Of a stretch of DNA of 13,987 bases, positions 1 to 5,148 are shown piece by piece. The notes below the pieces were generated by a model. That model was not told where the DNA came from, made no database searches, and saw nothing but the letters and a program-made list of their open reading frames with translations. Within the stretch, counting starts at the first letter, position 1. Each line of letters begins with the position of its first letter. The position numbers were made by a program, and so were the translations under genes. The DNA comes from Chloroflexota bacterium. GTDB lineage: Bacteria > Chloroflexota > Anaerolineae > Caldilineales > Caldilineaceae. Location of the stretch: contig DMDA01000009.1 of assembly GCA_003451595.1 (NCBI GenBank), positions 27,073-41,059 on the forward strand, given 5' to 3'.

Positions 1-148
1 GGTCGCCTTCGCCCAATGTCGCTGGCGCCGCATGCACGCGCACAATAATCGGTGGCGGCGTGATGGCGCCCATACTGGCGGACTGGCTGTGAAATTCAGC
101 CACATCAGCCAGGGGGGCATGAACGATAAAACGATGATGGTAGCGCAA
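1..148 (-). CDS. SRPBCC-family protein, 5' part only (cut by window edge)
   Basis: The first 49 codons of a gene that continues beyond position 1. It starts at TTG (148-146). An AAGGAG ribosome binding site lies inside the last codons of the upstream epimerase gene, 8 nt before the TTG. The visible peptide begins MRYHHRFIVHAPL and carries ITPPPIIVRVH, the N-terminal beta-strand and Pro-rich signature of the SRPBCC proteins that are often annotated as cell-division inhibitors and encoded beside TIGR01777 epimerases. SRPBCC proteins form a helix-grip fold that binds hydrophobic ligands; the ligand here is unknown. The start falls 5 nt after the epimerase stop, so the two are almost certainly co-transcribed and perhaps translationally coupled. 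The pairing with the epimerase and a B12-MerR regulator supports the family call. The C-terminal part cannot be judged. Confidence 0.8.
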   Translation of the reverse strand, partial: MRYHHRFIVHAPLADVAEFHSQSASMGAITPPPIIVRVHAAPATLGEGD

Positions 149-153
149 GTGGA

Positions 154-1149
154 TTACTCCTTGCCTGCAGCAACCGGTTCGGGCTGCTTTTCTTCGGCTG
201 GCTTGGACGCAGGCGCTGCCCCGCCGGTCGTTGTGGGGGCGCCAAGCAAATTTTTCAGCGCCGCCAGTGCAGTTTCGTACTTGAATTGGAAGCCCAGCGC
301 GAGTAGCCGCTGCGGCACGGCGCGTTGCCCTTCGAGCAGCACGACCGCCATTTCGCCAAAGACGATCTGCATGGCAAAACCGGGCGCCGGCATGAAACTT
401 GGACGCCCCAGCACTTCGCCGATCAGCCTGCCAAACTCTTTGTTGGTGACTGGATTGGGCGCCGCAAGATTGAAGGGGCCTTGGGCTTGTTCGTTGTCGA
501 TCAAAAACTGAATGGCGCGCACCTCATCATCGATGTGAATCCACGGATACCATTGCTTGCCGCTGCCCACCGGTCCGCCCGCAAAGAATTTGAAGGGCAT
601 CATTTGTTTGGGGAAAGCGCCGCCTTCGTTGCTGAGCACGACGCCGGTGCGGATGACAACCCGACGCACGCCTTGCCTGGTGGCAGCCGCAGTCGAGGCT
701 TCCCAGTCGAAGCAGACCTTGGACAAAAAGTCTCCACCCGGCGACGCGCTTTCAGTGATCTGAGCGTCGCCATGTTGTACGCCATAGTAGCCGACTGCCG
801 AAGCCTGGATGAGTACGCCGGGTTTGGTGCTGGCGGCGGTAATGGCTTCCATGACAGCCTTGCCGGCGTCGATGCGGCTTTGGCGAATCAGTTGTTTGCG
901 CGCCGCCGACCAGCGCTCATCGGCGATGCCGGCGCCCGCCAGATTGACGATGGCGCCAGCGCCGTCGGCCAACTCCCCCCACCCTTCAGCACTTTTGCCA
1001 TCCCATTTTTGCACCTTGACGCCAGCTGGAATGTTCTTCACTTTTTCTGGCTGGCGTGAGAGAACGATCACCTCATGTCCCTTTGCCGCCAACGCCTGAC
1101 TCAATGGCCGCCCGATCAAGCCGGTTCCCCCTGTAATGATGATGCGCAT
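154..1149 (-). CDS. TIGR01777-family NAD(P)-dependent epimerase/SDR39U1-like protein
   Basis: A 331-residue extended short-chain dehydrogenase homologue. The N-terminus has the nucleotide-binding Rossmann motif TGGTGLIG (residues 6-13). NLAGAGIADERW (69-80) followed by a KQLIRQSRI stretch is diagnostic of the TIGR01777 subgroup, as is SAVGYYG (117-123), which supplies the Tyr region. Residues about 248-300 match the DUF1731-type C-terminal region. Family members are called sugar-nucleotide epimerases, but the substrate is not established. Residues 303-331 form a Pro/Ala/Glu-rich tail beyond the normal family end, probably disordered. The start ATG has a strong AAGGAGGGG ribosome binding site 7 nt upstream. 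The gene lies 32 nt after the MerR regulator stop and 5 nt before the SRPBCC start, forming a three-gene leftward unit. In several proteobacteria this epimerase/SRPBCC pair sits in the LitR light-inducible cluster (from memory). Confidence 0.92.
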   Translation of the reverse strand: MRIIITGGTGLIGRPLSQALAAKGHEVIVLSRQPEKVKNIPAGVKVQKWDGKSAEGWGELADGAGAIVNLAGAGIADERWSAARKQLIRQSRIDAGKAVMEAITAASTKPGVLIQASAVGYYGVQHGDAQITESASPGGDFLSKVCFDWEASTAAATRQGVRRVVIRTGVVLSNEGGAFPKQMMPFKFFAGGPVGSGKQWYPWIHIDDEVRAIQFLIDNEQAQGPFNLAAPNPVTNKEFGRLIGEVLGRPSFMPAPGFAMQIVFGEMAVVLLEGQRAVPQRLLALGFQFKYETALAALKNLLGAPTTTGGAAPASKPAEEKQPEPVAAGKE

Positions 1150-1181
1150 CTTATCTCCCCTCCTTGCAAATGTTTGACAGA

Positions 1182-2597
1182 TTATGCCTGACGCCGGACG
1201 TTGCTTATCCGCTCGGTGTGTTGCTGAAATTCATTGGGCAGCGGTCGGCCTAATAGACGTGACAGCCATTCCACCACGACGTAACCGCGCTGATCCAGAT
1301 GTCGGAGCGTGGCTTCGTAGTAGGCGGCCAGGTAGCCTTCGAGCGCCTCAGGCGGCATTTGATGGTGATTGACCAGCAACCCCTCAATCCAATCGATGTC
1401 AGGGTTCAGGTAGTCCATGCGTCCAAGCGTCAACGCCGCACTGATGGCGCGACCGAAGCTGAGATTCGCCATCGCCAGCAAGCGCTGTGGCATGGCTTCG
1501 GGCAACTGTTGCCACACCTCTGCCTCGATCAAGGCCTGGCGTGAACGAAAGTGATCGAGCGCTTCTTTGTAGTCGTAGCTCACCTGGCGTTGCGCAGGCA
1601 TTGGCCGCAGGTTGCTCATGATATGCTCGACCTCGCCCACCACATGCTCTAGTTTGTCGCCCAGGTAGTAGCCAGGAATCGCTTCAGGCAGGCCAGGCGT
1701 TTCGGCAAAGATCAGGCCGCCAAAGGCCACCGGAATGCGCACCCGCAGCAACACCTCGGCCATCTCCATCAGCCCGGCGGCGGTGTAAAGTTGTTGCGCT
1801 GTCAGAATGACCAGGTTGGGGCGCACGGAAGTCAGCGTGGCTTCCAGGCTGCGCAACGGTACATTGGCGCCCAGGTAGATCACATCCCACCCACGCCGGC
1901 GCAGCAGAAGCGAAATGAGTAATGGGACAAAGGTGTGTTCTTCTTCGGGCGGGCAGCTGACCAGAATGCGACCGGGTCGCGTCGGCGCTGGCGTCGACGC
2001 AAGCAGCGCCTCCATGCGGCGGATCGCCAACGCTGAGGCAAAGTGCTCTTGTTGTACGGTCACCTGCCCCGCATACCAACCGACGCCGATCTCATGCAGT
2101 CCCTTCTGGATCAAGTCCAGGCAGACGACTTCTGCTGGGAAGAGGGCAAAGGCTTGCGCCAGGAGTTGCTCGGCTTGGGCTTCCTCGAAGTTGAGGCAGG
2201 CTTTCACCCAGGCGTCGCGCATCTGCGCTACAGTGCCTGTCTCACCGAGCCGTGGTGATTCCAGCAGTATGGAAGATACGCGCGCATCATGCGTACGTCC
2301 GTCGCTGCGCGGTGCGCCTAGAATGCTGGCAGCGTCGAAAGGATTCTTGCCCTCTTCCTCAAGACGATGGAGCAGCTCGATGGCGCGACTGATGCTCATA
2401 CCTTCATCCTGGCGTTCGATCAGCCATTTCAGGATGTCGATGTCGTACTGGCTGTAAAGGCGGTGACCGCTGTCCGTGCGTTGCGGCGTCGGCACCCCGT
2501 AGCGACGCTCCCACGCACGCAAGGTGTCGGCTTTCAACCCGGTCTCCTGGACTACAGCCTTCAAGTTATAGATAGGCGTTTTATCGCTATGTGTCAT
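1182..2597 (-). CDS. CarH/LitR-like MerR-family regulator with cobalamin-binding domain and extra C-terminal domain
   Basis: 471 residues. Residues 10-77 are a MerR winged-helix DNA-binding domain (TLRAWERRYG, then a GHRLYS wing). Residues about 120-200 resemble the helical cap of methylcobalamin-binding proteins and contain W174-x9-E184-H185, the Trp/Glu-His signature of CarH photoreceptors that packs on the adenosyl face of B12. Residues 210-328 are the Rossmann-like B12-binding domain: ExH at 219-221 supplies the expected lower cobalt ligand H221, followed by a YLGANVP stretch. The usual Gly three residues after this His is Val224. CarH proteins in the dark bind adenosylcobalamin, tetramerise and repress carotenoid genes; light breaks the Co-C bond and releases DNA. 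That function is inferred here from the motifs and the divergent phytoene synthase gene. Known CarH proteins are about 285-300 residues; residues 330-471 are an additional helical region of unknown role. Confidence 0.9.
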   Translation of the reverse strand: MTHSDKTPIYNLKAVVQETGLKADTLRAWERRYGVPTPQRTDSGHRLYSQYDIDILKWLIERQDEGMSISRAIELLHRLEEEGKNPFDAASILGAPRSDGRTHDARVSSILLESPRLGETGTVAQMRDAWVKACLNFEEAQAEQLLAQAFALFPAEVVCLDLIQKGLHEIGVGWYAGQVTVQQEHFASALAIRRMEALLASTPAPTRPGRILVSCPPEEEHTFVPLLISLLLRRRGWDVIYLGANVPLRSLEATLTSVRPNLVILTAQQLYTAAGLMEMAEVLLRVRIPVAFGGLIFAETPGLPEAIPGYYLGDKLEHVVGEVEHIMSNLRPMPAQRQVSYDYKEALDHFRSRQALIEAEVWQQLPEAMPQRLLAMANLSFGRAISAALTLGRMDYLNPDIDWIEGLLVNHHQMPPEALEGYLAAYYEATLRHLDQRGYVVVEWLSRLLGRPLPNEFQQHTERISNVRRQA

Positions 2598-2651
2598 TAC
2601 ACCAACCTGCTAAATTGATATGAACTCTCGTCATACGTTTGCACTGTCTAA

Positions 2652-2680
2652 ACGATAGCACAGGTTTTTCTGCTTGTCAA
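2652..2680 (-). promoter_or_regulatory. Predicted sigma-70-type promoter of the MerR-B12 regulator operon
   Basis: On the minus strand a consensus TTGACA (2680-2675) is followed after exactly 17 nt by TATCGT (2657-2652), a 4/6 match to the -10 box. Transcription would start near 2645, about 48 nt upstream of the regulator ATG. A TTTCTGC copy on the plus strand (2667-2673) resembles the direct repeats near crtB and lies inside the spacer, which would allow autoregulation. The site is judged by eye only. Confidence 0.6.
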
Positions 2681-2696
2681 TCATTTGCATAACCTT

Positions 2697-2729
2697 TTTC
2701 TAGTTTTATTCTGGATTTTTTCTGGACAA
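2697..2729 (+). promoter_or_regulatory. Three 11-bp direct repeats, candidate CarH-type operator
   Basis: Three consecutive 11-mers at 2697-2707, 2708-2718 and 2719-2729 share the core TTCT-R-G: TTTCTAGTTTT, ATTCTGGATTT and TTTCTGGACAA. The core recurs with exact 11-bp phase (TCTAG at 2699, TCTGG at 2710, TCTGG at 2721). From memory, Thermus CarH contacts a run of 11-bp direct repeats around the -35 region of the crtB promoter, so spacing and location match a CarH-like operator. The repeats lie directly upstream of the crtB promoter candidates, between the two divergent genes. The T-rich background makes chance similarity possible. Confidence 0.45.
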
Positions 2730-2737
2730 ATGTGGTG

Positions 2738-2774
2738 TATACTCCTTGACATTTGATGCCAGGTGTGTTAACTT
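2738..2774 (+). promoter_or_regulatory. Predicted promoter region of the phytoene synthase gene
   Basis: Two alternatives are visible. One is a perfect -35 hexamer TTGACA (2746-2751) with a 17-nt spacer and TAACTT (2769-2774), giving a start near 2781. The other is a TATACT -10 box (2738-2743, 5/6 match) whose -35 would fall in the T-rich direct repeats around 2715-2720, with no good hexamer there. The second would place the operator repeats right over the -35 region, as in CarH-repressed promoters. I cannot decide between them from sequence alone. Either one argues against a translation start at 2746. Confidence 0.45.
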
Positions 2775-2835
2775 CACGTCCATACTCAGCGCAGTACAGA
2801 TCAACCACATGCGTGATAGAGAGGACAAGATCGCA

Positions 2836-3789
2836 ATGCAACTGCAACATGCCTGGGAACGGACTCTGCTGGACCTTGCCCACGAAGCTGCCCACAACGA
2901 GCTGCCGGCAAACGAGGTCGCCTTTGATCAACTGTTGCTGGAGCAGGCTTATCAACAATGTGAGGCTATCACGGCTATCAACAGCCGCTCATTTCATCTG
3001 GCTTCGCAGCTGTTGCCCCCTGAAAAGCGCAGGGCAGCGCGAGCTTTATATGCCTTCTGTCGCGTGAGTGATGATATCGTGGATCGTGCACAAGGTGATG
3101 CGCAGGAACAGCTGGCAACCTGGCGCCGGCGTGCGACTGCTGCGCACCCACCGCAGGGTGATCTGGTTGCGATCGCCTGGGCAGACGCACGGCTACGGTT
3201 CAATGTGCCGCTCCGCTATGTCGAGCAGTTGATCGACGGCGTGGCGCGCGATTTCCAGCCAGTGCACTATGCAACGTTCGAGGAATTGGCTGCCTATTGT
3301 TATGGCGTCGCCTCCACGGTAGGGTTGATGAGCATGCATATCATCGGTTTTGCGGGGCAGGCGGCCATTCCGTATGCGATCAAGCTAGGGGTGGCGCTGC
3401 AGATGACGAACATCCTGCGCGACGTGGGCGAGGATTGGCGCGCTGGTCGCGTCTACCTGCCGCGCGAAGAGATGGCGCGCTTCGGCGTGAGCGATGGCGA
3501 TCTAGCGGCGGGCGTCGTCACGTCGCGGTGGCGGGCGTTCATGCAATTCCAGATTGAGCGCAACCGGCGTTTATATGACGAAGCAATGCCAGGGATTGGG
3601 CTGCTCAATCCAGACGGCCGGTTTGCGATTGGCGCAGCGGCAGAGTTGTATCGCGGCATTTTGGATGAGATCGAGCGAAATGACTACGACAACTTTGGGC
3701 GCCGCGCCTTCGTGCCGACCGGACGCAAGCTGCGTATGTTGCCTGGCATCTGGTGGCGCAGCCGACGGGCTATGCCAGATGGCGTCTGA
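2836..3789 (+). CDS. crtB: Phytoene/squalene synthase family protein, probable phytoene synthase (CrtB-like)
   Basis: 317 residues from the chosen ATG. The family catalyses head-to-head condensation of two prenyl diphosphates, for CrtB two geranylgeranyl diphosphates to 15-cis-phytoene, the first committed carotenoid step. Both Mg-diphosphate Asp motifs are present: D79-D80-I-V-D83 and D196-V-G-E-D200. The family segments YCYGVASTVG and ILRDVGEDWRAGRVYLP also fit, the latter closer to CrtB than to squalene synthases. ATG 2836 is preferred because GAGAGGA lies about 10 nt upstream. An in-frame ATG at 2809 and a TTG at 2746 would extend the N-terminus, but the TTG coincides with a perfect -35 hexamer. 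The gene is divergent from a CarH-like regulator, consistent with light-induced carotenoid synthesis. No desaturase or cyclase gene lies in the window, so the end product is unknown. Confidence 0.92.
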   Translation: MQLQHAWERTLLDLAHEAAHNELPANEVAFDQLLLEQAYQQCEAITAINSRSFHLASQLLPPEKRRAARALYAFCRVSDDIVDRAQGDAQEQLATWRRRATAAHPPQGDLVAIAWADARLRFNVPLRYVEQLIDGVARDFQPVHYATFEELAAYCYGVASTVGLMSMHIIGFAGQAAIPYAIKLGVALQMTNILRDVGEDWRAGRVYLPREEMARFGVSDGDLAAGVVTSRWRAFMQFQIERNRRLYDEAMPGIGLLNPDGRFAIGAAAELYRGILDEIERNDYDNFGRRAFVPTGRKLRMLPGIWWRSRRAMPDGV

Positions 3790-3810
3790 ATCCCAGATGG
3801 CGTCTGAATC
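3775..3810. repeat. Perfect 18-bp tandem duplication spanning the crtB stop codon
   Basis: CCAGATGGCGTCTGAATC occurs twice back to back (3775-3792 and 3793-3810). The first copy contains the last codons and the TGA stop of the phytoene synthase gene; the second is non-coding. Each copy has a small CAGA...TCTG inverted repeat, so the pair could form two weak hairpins in the 30-bp gap between two convergent genes. Most likely a recent replication-slippage event. Confidence 0.8.
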
Positions 3811-3819
3811 GTTGTCTTG

Positions 3820-4920
3820 CTAGCGCGCACCACGATGACGAACAGGCGGCGGCGCTTCATCATCCTCATCGCTGTCGAAATCTTCCGCCCATGTACTGTC
3901 AAAGCGCGCCATCAGAAATTCTAGCGCTTCGTCCAACATGGGAAGTTGGGACTTGGTTTTGAGCTTGATCCCCAGCATTTGCGTCAATGGCGTCAACAAC
4001 TCTTTTGCCACTTTGTGGCGAACATGGATGGCGCCTGGCGTCCAGCCCCAATGGTTAAATTTATCAAGCAGCACATACAGGGCGTTGGCGACGGTGTGCA
4101 TCGGCGTCTCGCCATTGGGGAGAAGTTCGCTGACGAGCACCATCCCCGATTGGTTGTCGACGATCAGCAACATTGCCGCCAGATAGGGACGCCCCTCCTC
4201 ATCTACCACCGGCTCTGGCAGCATTGCAATGTCCAGCTCGATCGTGCGCTGTTTTGGCAATTGGCGGGCAGCTTCTACCTTTGCCACTTCCAACTGGATG
4301 TTCAGCTCAGGTAAGGGGGGCGGCGGAATACGCACCATCTCTTCACGCCAAATGAGGCTGCCGGCTTGCATGTCGGGGATACGCATCAGGTAGCTCTCTT
4401 CATCCACCGGTTCTGGCAGGCTTTCGCCAGCAGCAATGCGCTTCAGCACCTCGGCGGCCTGTTCCAGCGTGCGGATCAGCAAGTCGGCTTCAGCGGCATC
4501 GATTCGCCAGGGCAGGTAACCGGGCCTGAAGGAGCGAAACATCGGCCAGGCCGCCCGTCCACGGTACTTGTGCCCTAATTGCTTGATGATGGCGCGATCG
4601 AAGTTCTCCAGGGCCTCACGGTCTTCGAAGGAAAGTTGTAGTTGGCGAGTCGACAACAGCATTTGCAACGCCATCTCATCATTGTCGACCTCGTGAACCG
4701 CCCAGAATTGATAGAGCGCCAGGGCGCCAATATAGACGCCGATTGCGTAATGATTGCCGCCCTGTCCCATCACACTGATGAAGCAGTCTTGACCCGTAAC
4801 CGGGTCGCGCACGCCAAACAGCTCGTCTTCGTAGAGATTCTTCCACGGCGCCAGTCCCTTGATGCGGTCGGCGATTGTATAGAGTTGCTGCCATTGGGCA
4901 TTGTTCGGGCTGTTCAGCAT
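3820..4920 (-). CDS. Conserved hypothetical protein, two-region architecture (DUF7309/DUF6930-like)
   Basis: 366 residues with no signal peptide or membrane segment; function unknown. The N-terminal half (about 1-170) contains DELFGVRDPVTG (32-43), then an MGQGG stretch and a helical region. The C-terminal region (about 220-340) has a beta-alpha pattern with RPYLAAMLLIVDNQSG (244-259), a VLLDKF helix (283-288) and IHVRHKVAKELLTPL. From memory this resembles the DUF6930 domain, which often follows a DUF7309 domain in Bacillota and Chloroflexota proteins. A PPPPLPEL linker (199-206) separates the halves and a highly acidic stretch (345-355) precedes a basic end. ATG 4920 is preferred because AAGGA lies 7 nt upstream; a GTG at 4965 would add 15 residues but overlaps the predicted -10 box. 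The gene is monocistronic, convergent with crtB and divergent from ligA. Confidence 0.8.
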   Translation of the reverse strand: MLNSPNNAQWQQLYTIADRIKGLAPWKNLYEDELFGVRDPVTGQDCFISVMGQGGNHYAIGVYIGALALYQFWAVHEVDNDEMALQMLLSTRQLQLSFEDREALENFDRAIIKQLGHKYRGRAAWPMFRSFRPGYLPWRIDAAEADLLIRTLEQAAEVLKRIAAGESLPEPVDEESYLMRIPDMQAGSLIWREEMVRIPPPPLPELNIQLEVAKVEAARQLPKQRTIELDIAMLPEPVVDEEGRPYLAAMLLIVDNQSGMVLVSELLPNGETPMHTVANALYVLLDKFNHWGWTPGAIHVRHKVAKELLTPLTQMLGIKLKTKSQLPMLDEALEFLMARFDSTWAEDFDSDEDDEAPPPVRHRGAR

Positions 4921-4963
4921 GGAGCGTTCCTTGTCGCTATAGACTTGCCAAAGTGTTTCTCCC

Positions 4964-4993
4964 ACTATAGCATGATGTGTACATTCGATCCAA
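4964..4993 (-). promoter_or_regulatory. Predicted promoter of the conserved hypothetical gene
   Basis: On the minus strand TTGGAT (4993-4988) is followed after 18 nt by TATAGT (4969-4964), a 5/6 match to the -10 box. The predicted start near 4957 leaves a leader of about 37 nt to the preferred ATG at 4920. The -35 match is only 4/6. Confidence 0.4.
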
Positions 4994-5044
4994 CCAACAT
5001 GGTGACCGAAGGGGGCTATTTTACATTGGGGCAGTGTTGCTTTT

Positions 5045-5102
5045 GTAGGTCAGCGCCTCCGGCGTGACGAGCTATCATGTCGTGCCGGAGGCGCTGACCT
5101 AC
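5045..5102. repeat. Long perfect inverted repeat (19-bp arms, 20-nt loop) upstream of ligA
   Basis: The left arm GTAGGTCAGCGCCTCCGGC (5045-5063) is exactly complementary to the right arm at 5084-5102, with a 20-nt loop. Each arm also contains a smaller imperfect hairpin of its own (TCAGCGCC-tcc-GGCGTGA on the left). There is no T-run after the right arm, so it is not a standard intrinsic terminator for rightward transcription. The GTAGG...CCTAC ends recur in the hairpin array at 9385-9588. It is most likely a dispersed palindromic (REP-like) element lying between the divergent hypothetical gene and ligA. Confidence 0.85.
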
Positions 5103-5148
5103 GGCAGATGCCCTACCCTGAAGTGCGTCCGTTCATAAGGGAGTGTTC

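Noticed and set aside
325..1059. Plus-strand open frame of 244 codons
   Set aside because: Antisense to the epimerase gene, which has clear family motifs and a strong ribosome binding site.
2746..2835. N-terminal extension of the phytoene synthase from TTG 2746
   Set aside because: The TTG is the start of a perfect TTGACA -35 hexamer, there is no family similarity in these residues, and a good ribosome binding site precedes ATG 2836.
5020..5048. TTTACA...TTGTAG as a ligA promoter
   Set aside because: The -10 match is poor and runs into the inverted repeat; not convincing enough to list as a feature.
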